DNA of 55,676 nt, taken from contig JAFWQC010000070.1 of NCBI GenBank assembly GCA_017509245.1, forward strand, positions 1-55,676, read 5' to 3'. Both the position numbers and the translations under genes were made by a program. Positions 7,121 through 15,939 of the stretch are shown here, piece after piece (the first letter of the stretch is position 1; each line of letters opens with the position of its first letter). Source of the stretch: Clostridiales bacterium (GTDB lineage Bacteria; Bacillota; Clostridia; Saccharofermentanales; Saccharofermentanaceae). The notes under the pieces are model-generated. The model worked only from the letters and a program-made list of their open reading frames with translations. It had not been told where the DNA came from and ran no database searches.

Positions 7121-9022
7121 TCAATCCTCTGCGGCCGGCTCGTCAGCGGGCTGGGTACCCCAGATATACTGCTCTAATTCAGACACGCCGTCATCTTCCA
7201 TGATGGCCTTGCTGAACTGCGTCTCGTAGAGTTCACGGTATACGCCTTCCTTGCCGAGGAGTTCTTTGTGAGTACCTCTTTCGGCGATCATTCCGTCCTT
7301 GACCACGAGGATCTCGTCAGCCGCGAGGATGGTCGACAATCTGTGCGCGATGAGGATGCTCGTCTTGCTCTTGATGATCGGATCGATCGCATCCTGGATC
7401 TTCTTCTCGGATATCGAATCGAGTGCCGATGTGGCCTCATCGAAAATAAATATCGTCGGATCCTTCAATATGATCCTCGCTATGGAGATCCTCTGCTTCT
7501 CACCGCCAGAGAGCTTCAATCCCCTGTTGCCGACCTCGGTGTCCAGACCCTTCTCCTGCTTCTCGATGAAGTCCCAGATATTGGCCTTCTTAAGCGCTTC
7601 GATCATGTCTTCTTCCGTGGCATCGGGCTTTGCATAAAGCAGGTTCTCCCTGACAGTTCCGTTGAACAGATATGTCTCCTGCGACACGACGCCGACCTTG
7701 TCCCTCAGGAATTTGAGGTCGAGCTTTCGTACGTCGGTACCGTCGAAAGTAACGCTTCCCGAATCGACGTCATAAAGTCTCGGAATGAGATTTACGATCG
7801 TGCTCTTGCCTGAACCCGAAGGTCCGACGATCGCGATGCTCTTGCCCGCATTAAGCGTGAAATTGATGTCCTTAAGGATCTTCTTAGACTCGTCGTAAGA
7901 GAATTCCACGTGCTCGAAAACAACGTCTCCGGTCACCTTTTCGGGCGTTATCGCATCGTCAGCATTCTTTATCTCGACCGGGATATCAAAGTAATCGAAG
8001 ATGCGCTTGAACAGCGCCATCGACCTGATCCATTCGACCTGCATGTTAAGCAGGCTGTTAACCGGCATATACATCTTGCCCAGGAGTGCCACGAGCACCG
8101 TGATATCACCGATGGTAAGACTTGAATCGTACTTCATCATGAGGATGCCACCGACCAGATAGATCAGCATAGGTCCCACGCTCGTAAATGTCGTAAGGAT
8201 CACGATGAACCATCTGCCTGCCATGCTCTCCTTGATGTTCAGACCGATCATCCTTCGGTTGGCTTTCTCATATCTGTCATACTCATATTTCTCTTTGCCG
8301 AAGAGCTTTACGAGGAGCTGGCCGCTTACTGACAAAGTCTCATTAAGAATTCCGTTGACCTCATCATTTACCTGCTGCGATTCGTTTGTAAGCTTCCATC
8401 TCTTCTTTCCCGCGCTCCTCGTGGGCACCGTAAACAGCGGAACGATGACGATTCCCACCAGCGCAAGGATCCAGTTCTTCTGGAACATCGCGATCATGGC
8501 GATTATGAGCGTTATGGAGTTCGAGAGAATGCTCGAAAATGTATTCGTGATAACCGCCTTAACACCGTCGATATCGCTTGTCATCCTGGTGATGATGTCA
8601 CCCTGGTTGTTCGACGTGAAAAACCTCTGCGACATATTCTGCAGATGCTTATACATCTGGTTTCTCATGTCGAATGTAATGTGCTGTGCGATCCATGTGT
8701 TTATGTATGTCTGAGCGACGCCGATAAGACTTGCGCCGAGTGTTACGGCAAGCGAGAGGGCAATATAGAAAACAAGCGCGCGAAGGTCCTTGTTAAGGAG
8801 TCCTTCATCCAGGATCTTGCCTGTTAAGATCGAAGGAAGGAGCGTTAAGAAAGAAGATACGACTATGCAGAGAAGAACGAGGATAAGCTGCTTCGTATAA
8901 GGCTTCAGATACGAGAAAACACGCTTGAGCAGTTCAGGCGTGACTTTAGGCTGATTGGCCTTCTCTTCCTCTGTCAGATACTGCCCGCCTAACGGGCCTC
9001 CCATTCTTCCTCCGGGTGGCAT
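7121..9022 (-). CDS. ABC exporter half-transporter (membrane domain fused to ATPase), 633 aa
   Basis: Likely homodimeric exporter of a lipid, peptide or drug. Residues about 40-330 form the six-helix exporter membrane domain; residues about 370-600 form the ATPase with Walker A GPSGSGKST, Q-loop (VVSQETYLFNGTVRENL), signature LSGGEKQR, Walker B IFIFDEATSALD and H-loop IAHRLST. The N-terminus MPPGGRMGGPLGGQYLTEEE, rich in Gly and Pro, is common in this subfamily (YfiB/YfiC, MsbA-like) in Clostridia, where partners are often encoded in tandem; here only one copy is present. The start is supported by GGAGGAGG. Substrate cannot be inferred. Confidence 0.9.
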   Translation of the reverse strand: MPPGGRMGGPLGGQYLTEEEKANQPKVTPELLKRVFSYLKPYTKQLILVLLCIVVSSFLTLLPSILTGKILDEGLLNKDLRALVFYIALSLAVTLGASLIGVAQTYINTWIAQHITFDMRNQMYKHLQNMSQRFFTSNNQGDIITRMTSDIDGVKAVITNTFSSILSNSITLIIAMIAMFQKNWILALVGIVIVPLFTVPTRSAGKKRWKLTNESQQVNDEVNGILNETLSVSGQLLVKLFGKEKYEYDRYEKANRRMIGLNIKESMAGRWFIVILTTFTSVGPMLIYLVGGILMMKYDSSLTIGDITVLVALLGKMYMPVNSLLNMQVEWIRSMALFKRIFDYFDIPVEIKNADDAITPEKVTGDVVFEHVEFSYDESKKILKDINFTLNAGKSIAIVGPSGSGKSTIVNLIPRLYDVDSGSVTFDGTDVRKLDLKFLRDKVGVVSQETYLFNGTVRENLLYAKPDATEEDMIEALKKANIWDFIEKQEKGLDTEVGNRGLKLSGGEKQRISIARIILKDPTIFIFDEATSALDSISEKKIQDAIDPIIKSKTSILIAHRLSTILAADEILVVKDGMIAERGTHKELLGKEGVYRELYETQFSKAIMEDDGVSELEQYIWGTQPADEPAAED

Positions 9023-9301
9023 ATTGAGTCCTCCTCCAGGTCAAGGTTTTCGATGTCTTTTACGCTACTTTTACCATATAAACATCAAAATGCCTAACCA
9101 AAATTACAGTGACGTTTTTAGGCATATTAAATCCGGTATATTCAAAAACGTCGTAACGGATATAACAAAAAGCTATTCTCATACGCTCGAAAACCGGAAT
9201 ACTTTGGTACAATCTTAAAAGGAAATTGAGTTTTGCTCCGGCAGCAGTATGCCGTTCAAGCAGCTTACAGTTTCCGTTTCTATCTTTTTTGGAGGTGCTT
9301 T

Positions 9302-9685
9302 ATGGCATTAGGAATCAAGCAGAAAAAGGTTGTACTCAAGAACAGCTACAACGTACAGACACTTTTCGAGGCTATCAAAGATCATGAATTCACACCCGGC
9401 AAGCCGATGCTCGTCGATCACGCATTCACCAAGGTTATTTGCTTCCCCGAAGTCGACAGACAGAACCAGGTCCAGCTCGTACCCGGAGGATTCAAGGGCG
9501 AGGGTCCCAAGTGGACAGTCATGAAGGCTGAAGCTATCGGCAAGGAAAACGTCATGAAGAACATTGCCATGGGCGCCCTCACAAACGGCTGGGCAAACCT
9601 CGGCAGCCTTGGCGGCAAGAACTGCAAGCTCTGCGAACAGCAGGTCGATGAAGTTGCCGCTGAACTCGAAGCAATGGGCATCTGA
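9302..9685 (+). CDS. Conserved protein of unknown function, 127 aa, C-terminal CxxC
   Basis: Starts MALGIKQKKVVLKNSYNVQ behind GGAGG at 7-base spacing, and ends with KNCKLCEQQVDEVAAELEAMGI. No signal peptide or membrane segment. The middle (TPGKPMLVDHAFTKVICFPEVDRQNQVQLVP) looks like a mixed beta fold; a short CKLC motif near the end could bind metal. I do not recognise a named family. It is isolated: both neighbours are on the other strand, and it has its own terminator. Codon use is even and highly biased toward C-ending codons, suggesting good expression. The plus-strand start and terminator make it a confident gene with unknown role. Confidence 0.8.
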   Translation: MALGIKQKKVVLKNSYNVQTLFEAIKDHEFTPGKPMLVDHAFTKVICFPEVDRQNQVQLVPGGFKGEGPKWTVMKAEAIGKENVMKNIAMGALTNGWANLGSLGGKNCKLCEQQVDEVAAELEAMGI

Positions 9686-9708
9686 TATTTATTTTGTTTG
9701 ACACTTAT

Positions 9709-9740
9709 ACTGTCCCAGGATATACCCGGGGCAGTTTTTA
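9709..9740 (+). terminator. Rho-independent terminator of the 127-aa gene
   Basis: ACTGTCCC / GGGGCAGT hairpin (one GU pair) followed by TTTTTA, 24 bases after the stop codon at 9685. Confidence 0.8.
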
Positions 9741-10021
9741 TTTGCTTGCTGATAGTTAAGGGCACGTATGCTTTTAGGAATGATCCGGCAAACATCCCAT
9801 AAACAGCAAACGCGGCTCCCGTTTGGAAGCCGCGATGCGAGAAACAAAAAACCATTTAAACGCTGTATTAAATGCGGGGACCCTGTGAAAGGTATCCTTA
9901 ACATGATTATATAAAACTCTTGCGTTTTCGAACTGTGTCAAAATGCCCTTATCTTTTCGGCAAACATCAGGCGAAAATATACAAACACAACAATTCGATT
10001 TTCAAAGCATTTTTAGCACTG

Positions 10022-10041
10022 AAAAGCCCGCAAACATGCGG
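10022..10041 (-). terminator. Terminator of the EIIC-like gene
   Basis: Minus-strand hairpin CCGCA / TTGCGG with a short loop followed by GCTTTTC, directly after the stop codon of the EIIC-like gene. The stem is short, so confidence is moderate. Confidence 0.55.
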
Positions 10042-10045
10042 AAAA

Positions 10046-11215
10046 TCAGCCTTGGAGCTTCATATAACCTTCTTTTATCCAGCCTAACTTGCGCATGATC
10101 TCGCTGAAGAGCAAAGAGAGTACTGCAGGTGTAAAAATGCAGATGCAGAACATGCCGAGCCATGCATACCAGTTAAGGTTGCCAGATGCAGACATAGCCG
10201 AGAAGCAACCGATAGGGCCTACAAGACCGCATGTACCCATACCTGCTGCAACACCGTTGCACTCGAGCTTGAAGATCATTGTTGCCATAGGACCAGTGAT
10301 CGCGGAAGCCAGAGTAGCAGGGATCCAGATCTGAGGGTGAACTACGATATTAGGCATCTGGAGCATTGAAGTGCCGAGGCCCTGTGAAACAACTCCGCCC
10401 CACTTGTTCTCTCTGTAAGATGCGACAGCGAATCCGACCATCTGAGCACAGCATCCTGCAAGAGCAGCACCGCCTGCGATACCTGCGATACCGATCGTTG
10501 CGCAAATAGCTGCAGAAGAGATAGGAAGTGTAAGTATGATGCCTACAACAACAGAAATGATGATACCCATAATGAACGGGTGAAGCTGTGTTGTGGTATT
10601 GATGAACTGACCAAGCCAGTTCATAGCGACACCGATCGCAGGACATGTAAAGTAAGCTACAAGATATCCGAAGCCCAACGAAACGATAGGAGTTACAAGG
10701 ATATCCACCTTAGTCTCCTTGGAGACCATCTTACCTAATTCAACAGCGACAATAACAGCTACGAAAACTCCAAGAGGACCTGCTGCGTATGGCTGACCTG
10801 CAGTCTTAACAAAGATTCCGTCAGGTGCAGATACGAAATGATAAGCAGGATAGCAGTTAGCAAACGCACCGACACAAGCAGCACAAGCTGTAACAAGCAT
10901 AGGCGCCTTAAGTGCAACAGCGATTCCAACGGCAATAGCCGCACCGGTTACAGGCGAATTTGCACCTGTGATAAATCCTACAACCTTCAGGAAGTGTGCA
11001 AGTCTGTGGAAGAACTCCAAATCGATCTTATCAATATAAGGAGCCAATGTAGAAAGAATTGTTCCGACAAGAAGCGAAGCAAAAAGTCCCTGGGCCATAC
11101 CGCCCATAGCGTCAACGAAATAAGTCTTTGGTGTGAATTTGATATCCTTAGCCTTAAGGAAAGCACTGAAATTCTTATACTTCTTCGGCTTGGATTTTGT
11201 CTTCGATTTACCCAT
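10046..11215 (-). CDS. PTS EIIC-type membrane protein (PTS_EIIC_2 family), 389 aa
   Basis: Integral membrane protein with about nine or ten hydrophobic helices after a basic N-terminal tail (MGKSKTKSKPKKYKNF). Recognisable EIIC_2-family features are KFTPKTYFVDAMGGMAQGLFASLLVGTI-type sequence near the N-terminus, GFITGANSPVTGAAIAVGIA, and the C-terminal GPIGCFSAMSASGNLNWYAWL. Members of this family usually stand alone without EIIA or EIIB domains, as here, so sugar phosphorylation is not proven; they may be transporters of unknown substrate. The start has GGAGGGG upstream, and a plausible promoter (TTACAA, 18 bases, TATTAT) lies at about 11265-11240. Transcribed alone. Confidence 0.82.
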   Translation of the reverse strand: MGKSKTKSKPKKYKNFSAFLKAKDIKFTPKTYFVDAMGGMAQGLFASLLVGTILSTLAPYIDKIDLEFFHRLAHFLKVVGFITGANSPVTGAAIAVGIAVALKAPMLVTACAACVGAFANCYPAYHFVSAPDGIFVKTAGQPYAAGPLGVFVAVIVAVELGKMVSKETKVDILVTPIVSLGFGYLVAYFTCPAIGVAMNWLGQFINTTTQLHPFIMGIIISVVVGIILTLPISSAAICATIGIAGIAGGAALAGCCAQMVGFAVASYRENKWGGVVSQGLGTSMLQMPNIVVHPQIWIPATLASAITGPMATMIFKLECNGVAAGMGTCGLVGPIGCFSAMSASGNLNWYAWLGMFCICIFTPAVLSLLFSEIMRKLGWIKEGYMKLQG

Positions 11216-11387
11216 TTTCCAACCCCTCCGGATAAATTATTGAGAAGATAATATCATTCGCTATATTTCTTTTGTAATAATACATTGGACATTTTAAATA
11301 CCCCAAAGACCGCCTAAAGGGTGTAATTTGCACAAAGCAGGCATAACGAAAATCATTTGGGCAGGAAATAGCAGAAATTCAACACTC

Positions 11388-12137
11388 TTACGCCATATAC
11401 GATGCCACATCAAAATCATAGATTTTCATGAGCATTCCGGGTTTCATTGCATCAGTTATATCACCGTCAAAAATGACACGGCCTTCTTTAAGCATGACTG
11501 CCCTCGTGCAGCATCTTTTGGCCTGTTCCAGGTCGTGGAAAACAGCGACCAGAGTGTTGTCGATCTCGCCGGTCTTTCCCGAAGACCAGGTGTTAAGTTT
11601 GTCGCAGAGTTCTGCCCTGTATTTGATGTCGAGATTATTGCCGGGTTCGTCTAAGAAAAGGAACGGCGAGCCTTGCGCAAATGTCCTTGCAAGTAACACA
11701 CGCTGTAACTGTCCGCCGGATAATTCATCCAGGTGTCTGTCCTTAAGTTCAGCAACACCGCAGTCTTCCATGCACTTTTGCGCATATTCAGCGCCTGAAG
11801 CCCTGTTCGCGAAAACCATACTTCCTGATGATGCATATGTTCCAAGCAGCACTGTCTCATATACCGTGTAAGGAAAATAAATGTCGCTTGTCTGGGGCAT
11901 GAGCGCGATGAGTCTGGCGACTTCTTTGCGCTTCATTGAAGAGACGTCTTTGCCACCGATCAGCACTTCACCTTCATGGGGGATAATGCCCGCAAGAACG
12001 CGCAGCAAAGTTGTTTTGCCGGAACCGTTCGCGCCGCCGATGAACACTTTCTCACCGGACCTGACCGTAAAGTCGATGCCCTTCAGGACTTCTGTTTTGC
12101 CGTAGCCGGCTTTAATGCCCTTACAAATGATATCCAT
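11388..12137 (-). CDS. ABC transporter ATPase of an iron-complex/corrinoid importer (BtuD/FecE type), 249 aa
   Basis: Energises uptake through the permease encoded just upstream. Walker A GGANGSGKTT, signature LSGGQLQRVLLART, Walker B PFLFLDEPGNNLD and H-loop VFHDLEQ are all present. The ATG at 12137 overlaps the permease stop (TGATG), so translation is coupled; a longer frame upstream would overlap the permease and is not used. Order on the minus strand is binding protein, permease, ATPase. Substrate is inferred from location: the operon is divergent from metF-metH, whose MetH needs cobalamin, so corrinoid uptake is more likely than siderophore uptake. Confidence 0.9.
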   Translation of the reverse strand: MDIICKGIKAGYGKTEVLKGIDFTVRSGEKVFIGGANGSGKTTLLRVLAGIIPHEGEVLIGGKDVSSMKRKEVARLIALMPQTSDIYFPYTVYETVLLGTYASSGSMVFANRASGAEYAQKCMEDCGVAELKDRHLDELSGGQLQRVLLARTFAQGSPFLFLDEPGNNLDIKYRAELCDKLNTWSSGKTGEIDNTLVAVFHDLEQAKRCCTRAVMLKEGRVIFDGDITDAMKPGMLMKIYDFDVASYMA

Positions 12138-13168
12138 CAGCGTTTCCTCCTTGAAGCGAAGAAAACATAAGCAAAGAACGGAGCTCCGATCAAGGCCGTT
12201 ACAGCTCCGACGGGTATCTCCCTGGGCGACATAAGTGTTCTTGATATAAGATCGCAAAGCGCCATGAATGCGCCGCCGTAAATAAATGACATTGGAAGCA
12301 CGAGCTTATGCGCGGGTCCGAAGATCTTTCTTACAACATGGGGAGCCGCAAGATCCACAAATCCGATGACACCCGTGAATGCGACAGATACGCCCGTAAG
12401 AAGCGAGCATACAAGGACCGCTGCGATCTTGGTCTTCTTTGCATCCACGCCCATCGCCTGAGCCTGAAGGTCACCGAAGCTCATGATGTCCAATTTTCGG
12501 GACATCAGCATAAGGAAAACAAAGCAGACAACGCATACCGGAAACAGGATTGCGCAGTGCTTCCATCCCCTGGCCGAGAACGATCCCATGAGCCACAGGA
12601 TCAGCTGCTTGGAGTGATCCGAATAAAGGGTCGATAAAAAGTTCATCATGCCGTTTACAAAAAGCGACAGGACCATGCCTATCAGGACTACCGTCGTGTT
12701 AGATACGCTTCTGTCGATTGCAGACGCGAGAAGGAGTGCGGCAATTACTGTCGCAAGCCCGAAAACAAAGCCCGCAAACGGAAGCATAAAGCCTGCAAGA
12801 AAAGGGACTGATATCTCAAGGATAAGGACGGCTGCAGCGCCTAAAGATGCTCCGGAAGATACGCCCAGAGTGTAGGAAGATGCAAGCGGATTCTGCAAAA
12901 GAGCCTGCATGCATGCTCCGCTTAACGAGAGCGCACCGCCTACAAGGAAGGCCATTATCGCCCTTGGCATTCTGATAGTCCAGAAGATCGAATCCATCAT
13001 GGGCTCAATACCGTCAGGCGTCCCCTTGCCCGTAATGTGACCTCCGATTATGCCGAAGAGATCTTTAAGCGAGATGTATACGCTGCCCTGCCTTATGGCA
13101 AGAATGAGTATAAAAAGGCACAGGACTGCCGATAATGCTATCTTTAGTCCTGTGCCCTTCTTAGTCAT
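12137..13168 (-). CDS. FecCD/BtuC-family permease of an iron-complex or corrinoid importer, 343 aa
   Basis: About ten transmembrane helices forming the import channel as a homodimer. Family motifs seen are RMPRAIMAFLVGGALSLSGACMQALLQNPLA (start of the conserved core), GVSSGASLGAA, and near the C-terminus GFVDLAAPHVVRKIFGPAHK, then PREIPVGAVTALIGAPFFAYVF. Length is normal. It lies 19 bases after the binding-protein stop and overlaps the ATPase start. The ribosome binding site (GGGA) is weak, suggesting expression partly by coupling. Confidence 0.92.
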   Translation of the reverse strand: MTKKGTGLKIALSAVLCLFILILAIRQGSVYISLKDLFGIIGGHITGKGTPDGIEPMMDSIFWTIRMPRAIMAFLVGGALSLSGACMQALLQNPLASSYTLGVSSGASLGAAAVLILEISVPFLAGFMLPFAGFVFGLATVIAALLLASAIDRSVSNTTVVLIGMVLSLFVNGMMNFLSTLYSDHSKQLILWLMGSFSARGWKHCAILFPVCVVCFVFLMLMSRKLDIMSFGDLQAQAMGVDAKKTKIAAVLVCSLLTGVSVAFTGVIGFVDLAAPHVVRKIFGPAHKLVLPMSFIYGGAFMALCDLISRTLMSPREIPVGAVTALIGAPFFAYVFFASRRKR

Positions 13169-13187
13169 GTTTTTATCCCGCTTGAAA

Positions 13188-14252
13188 TTATCCGAGGATC
13201 TTCTCGAGAATGTCTTCCTTGATCTCGTCGAAAGACTGTGTGAAATTGCCGAACTTATCAGCGTAGATCACCCTGCCCCACTCGATCGTTGCTTCGGAAA
13301 CGTGCTGGTTCGGACGTGAGCAAAGATCCTCATCGACCGCATAAACAGCGCCGTTCTTGACTGCCGTTACATTCTCCCAGCCTTCAAGAGCCTTGACCTG
13401 ATCTGCAGCATCAGGCATCCAGTTGCAGTCCATAAGTATCACGTCAGGGTTGGCAGCGATAGCTTCCTCAACGGATACTGCAAGCCATCCCTCCTGGTCA
13501 GCGAAAACATTCTTTGCTCCGACAGCCTCGAGCATCTCGTTCATGTAAGTGCCCTTGCCGAATGTATAGACTGTAGGATAATCAGCGGAAGGAACGTTCA
13601 TCATTACCATTACTGTCTTCTGCTCATCTTCAGAAACAGACTTGCCTACCTCTTCAACACCTGCCATAAATGCGGTAAGACCCTTGGATAATGCGAGTGA
13701 CTCAGGTCCCTTGCCGACACATGCACCGATGAACTCAAGATCCTCACAGATGCCTTCGATGGAAGAAGGTGAAGGGATATCTGCTACGCAGACACCGCTG
13801 TCGACGAGAGACTGGAAAGGTGAAGTGCCGCCGACAGAGCTCATTCCCGAAGTGAATACAATATCAGGATTCAATGCTGCGATTGCCTCATTATCAGGTG
13901 ACATCATGTCAAACTGGGCAACATCTGCCTTGAGCTTGTCAGCATAAGCAGCTGAATTGGTGTCGATGCCTACGATCTTGTCACCAAGGCCGAGGTCAAT
14001 AAGGACCTGCGTCGTGGAAGGTGCCATCGAAACGATCTTCTCAACCTTTTCCGGAACCTTGATGTCGTTGCCTGCGCGGTCCTTTGCGGGAACCTCGATA
14101 TTGAGTTCGTTGTAAATATCCTGACCTGCAGACACTAAGGCCTCAACGTCAGAATTCTCTGCAATCTCCTTTATTTCCTTGATCTTGGAACAGCCTGTTG
14201 CAAATGACATTGTTGCCGCAACGGCCAGAACAACTGAAATCAATTTCTTCAT
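13188..14252 (-). CDS. Substrate-binding lipoprotein of the corrinoid/iron-complex importer (BtuF-like), 354 aa
   Basis: Captures the ligand outside the cell and passes it to the FecCD permease. The signal peptide ends in a lipobox (SFATGC, Cys21), so it should be lipid-anchored. The body is a helical-backbone type III binding protein: KIVSMAPSTTQVLIDLGLGDKIVGID, then ALNPDIVFTSG, FGKGTYMNEMLEAVGAKNVFAD and VSVEEAIAANPDVILM, close to BtuF-type proteins. The start has AAGGAGG eight to nine bases upstream. The divergent neighbour is metF-metH; this makes cobalamin or a precursor the best guess for ligand. No cobalamin riboswitch fits in the short upstream gap. Confidence 0.9.
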   Translation of the reverse strand: MKKLISVVLAVAATMSFATGCSKIKEIKEIAENSDVEALVSAGQDIYNELNIEVPAKDRAGNDIKVPEKVEKIVSMAPSTTQVLIDLGLGDKIVGIDTNSAAYADKLKADVAQFDMMSPDNEAIAALNPDIVFTSGMSSVGGTSPFQSLVDSGVCVADIPSPSSIEGICEDLEFIGACVGKGPESLALSKGLTAFMAGVEEVGKSVSEDEQKTVMVMMNVPSADYPTVYTFGKGTYMNEMLEAVGAKNVFADQEGWLAVSVEEAIAANPDVILMDCNWMPDAADQVKALEGWENVTAVKNGAVYAVDEDLCSRPNQHVSEATIEWGRVIYADKFGNFTQSFDEIKEDILEKILG

Positions 14253-14396
14253 TTTTTAGATCCTCCTTAAGCAAAAACGCGGTATCCGCTTCTTGCTTAT
14301 TATTTGCGAAAATTATAATCTATAACCCACTTTTGAGGTATACTTTAGAGCAACCGTTCTATATCAAAAATCTATGTTCAAACAGGGATTGATTTT
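14253..14396. promoter_or_regulatory. Shared divergent promoter region of the importer and metF-metH
   Basis: 144 bases. On the minus strand TATAAT (14317-14312) faces the binding-protein gene; on the plus strand TATACT (14339-14344) faces metF. Neither has a strong -35 box, so activator dependence is possible. No SAM, cobalamin or other riboswitch motif was recognised. Confidence 0.5.
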
Positions 14397-15260
14397 ATGA
14401 AGATTAACAAAATACTTGCTGACAAGACTCCTACAATATCATTCGAGGTCTTCCCGCCCAAGGCTGAGACAGGCCTTGAGGACGTTAAGGCCGCAGCAGG
14501 CGCAATCGCCGCTTTGAATCCTTCATTCATGTCCGTGACATACGGCGCGGCAGGTTCGACTTCCAAGATGACTATCGAAGTCGCATCGAGCATCAAGAGC
14601 CTTTATGGTGTGCCCGTAATGCCTCACCTCACCTGCGTTGCATCTACAAAAGAGCACGTTGCCAACATGCTCAGCCAGGTCCGCGGGAACAATATCGACA
14701 ACATCATGGCATTAAGAGGCGATCTTCCCAAGGACGGCGTTGTCTGCAACGATTATGTACATGCATCAGACCTCATCAGAGATATCAGAGCGCAGGATCC
14801 TGACATCTGCATCGGCGGCGCTTGCTACCCTGAAGGACACGTAGAATCTGCCAACAAGTCTGAGGACATTCACTTCCTTAAGGAAAAGGTCGATGCAGGC
14901 TGTGATTTCCTTACTACACAGATGTTTTTCGACAACAACATATTCTATAACTTTCTTTACAGGGTTAAGGACGTCGGCATCAATGTTCCTATCGTTCCCG
15001 GCATCATGCCCATAACTACTGCAAGACAGCTCTCAAGATCCGTCCAGCTCTCCGGCACAAGCGTTCCCGAGCGCTTCAAGGCGATCGTTGACCATTTCGG
15101 CGACGACCCGGTCGCTATGCGCCAGGCCGGCATCATTTACGCCACTGAGCAGATAATCGACCTCATCGCAAACGGCATCACACATGTTCACGTTTATTCC
15201 ATGAATAAGCCTGACGTCGCCTCCGATATACTTTATAACCTCAAGGGGATCATCGGTTAA
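14397..15260 (+). CDS. metF: Methylenetetrahydrofolate reductase, 287 aa
   Basis: Reduces 5,10-methylene-THF to 5-methyl-THF, the methyl donor for methionine synthase. FAD-binding TIM barrel of the MetF family: TISFEVFPPKAETG at the N-terminus, the conserved SVTYGAAGS, HLTCVAST, the LRGDLP motif that contacts folate/flavin, and FLTTQMFFDNNIFYNF. Length is right for the bacterial enzyme. The stop overlaps the start of the next gene (TAATG), so the three genes form one operon ending in metH. The ribosome binding site (AGGGATTG) is moderate. Confidence 0.95.
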   Translation: MKINKILADKTPTISFEVFPPKAETGLEDVKAAAGAIAALNPSFMSVTYGAAGSTSKMTIEVASSIKSLYGVPVMPHLTCVASTKEHVANMLSQVRGNNIDNIMALRGDLPKDGVVCNDYVHASDLIRDIRAQDPDICIGGACYPEGHVESANKSEDIHFLKEKVDAGCDFLTTQMFFDNNIFYNFLYRVKDVGINVPIVPGIMPITTARQLSRSVQLSGTSVPERFKAIVDHFGDDPVAMRQAGIIYATEQIIDLIANGITHVHVYSMNKPDVASDILYNLKGIIG

Positions 15261-15937
15261 TGCCATTAGGAGTAACAATTCCTGAAAAAGAAGTCTTAAG
15301 ATACATGGGGTACCATGGTATCACAAAGGTTGAGCCTGACACACAGGTCAGGATCGGCAAGGCAATTGACCAGGTCGAATCCCAGTCGCACCCGAGGATC
15401 GTCACAAAGGAATACCCCATAAGAGTAAGAGGCAACGACATCACTGTCTATAACGGTACTGAAGAGATAGTTCTTACTTCAGAATCCCTCGCGAGAAACC
15501 TTAAAGGCTGCTGCGGAGCGGTCCTCCTGGCAGCGACCATAGGTCCTGCCTGCGATATGCTTGTAAGAAGAGCTTCCGTAACCTCTTCCGCAGACGCTTC
15601 CATCTATCAGGCAGCAGGAGCTGCTGCTATCGAAGCATTTTTAGACGATTATAATGACAAGCTCGAAAAGGAATACGCGGCACAGGGTCTTTTCCTCCGC
15701 CCAAGATTCTCACCGGGCTACGGCGACTTAAAGCTCGATCACCAGAAGGACTGGTTCAGGCTTCTTGATATATCAAAACAGATCGGCGTGGAACTTACGG
15801 ATTCACTCCTGATGGTTCCCACAAAGTCCGTTACCGCACTTATCGGTATCGGCATAGATAAAAGCAAGGTTGGCTGTTCAGGCTGTTCAGAATGCGGCAA
15901 GCACGACACCTGCGCATATTCGAAAGAGGACAAATAA
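15260..15937 (+). CDS. Free-standing MetH reactivation (AdoMet-binding) domain protein, 225 aa
   Basis: Homologous to the C-terminal activation domain of cobalamin-dependent methionine synthase, which binds AdoMet and re-methylates inactive cob(II)alamin. Signature RPRFSPGYGDLKLDHQKDWF and VPTKSVTALIGIG are present, followed by a Cys-rich end (GCSGCSECGKHDTC). It lies between metF and a short MetH that lacks this domain, so it very probably acts in trans on the next gene product. TAATG overlap with metF; the metH ATG follows the stop by two bases. Split arrangements of this kind are known in Clostridia and Thermotoga. Confidence 0.9.
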   Translation: MPLGVTIPEKEVLRYMGYHGITKVEPDTQVRIGKAIDQVESQSHPRIVTKEYPIRVRGNDITVYNGTEEIVLTSESLARNLKGCCGAVLLAATIGPACDMLVRRASVTSSADASIYQAAGAAAIEAFLDDYNDKLEKEYAAQGLFLRPRFSPGYGDLKLDHQKDWFRLLDISKQIGVELTDSLLMVPTKSVTALIGIGIDKSKVGCSGCSECGKHDTCAYSKEDK

Positions 15938-15939
15938 AC

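Larger units (their letters stand above)
9686..10045. other. 360-bp gene-free region with hairpins and promoter-like boxes
   Basis: No convincing gene. It holds the terminator above; a near-consensus plus-strand promoter TTGACA (9698-9703), 17 bases, TATACC (9721-9726) that overlaps it; a GC-rich hairpin CGCGGCTTCC / GGGAGCCGCG near 9806-9833; and on the minus strand a CATTTAA / TTTAAATG hairpin followed by GTTTTTTG near 9845-9875. The last could end a short minus-strand RNA. Short frames here have no ribosome binding sites and odd composition. Confidence 0.5.

Noticed and set aside
9689..9904. Minus-strand 71-residue frame
   Set aside because: No ribosome binding site, overlaps a terminator, and the composition does not look like a protein.
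10350..10944. Cys- and Leu-rich frames inside the EIIC-like gene
   Set aside because: Shadow frames of a clearly coding gene with low-complexity translations.
14253..14396. Cobalamin or SAM riboswitch before the importer or metF
   Set aside because: The gap is too short and the conserved boxes are absent.
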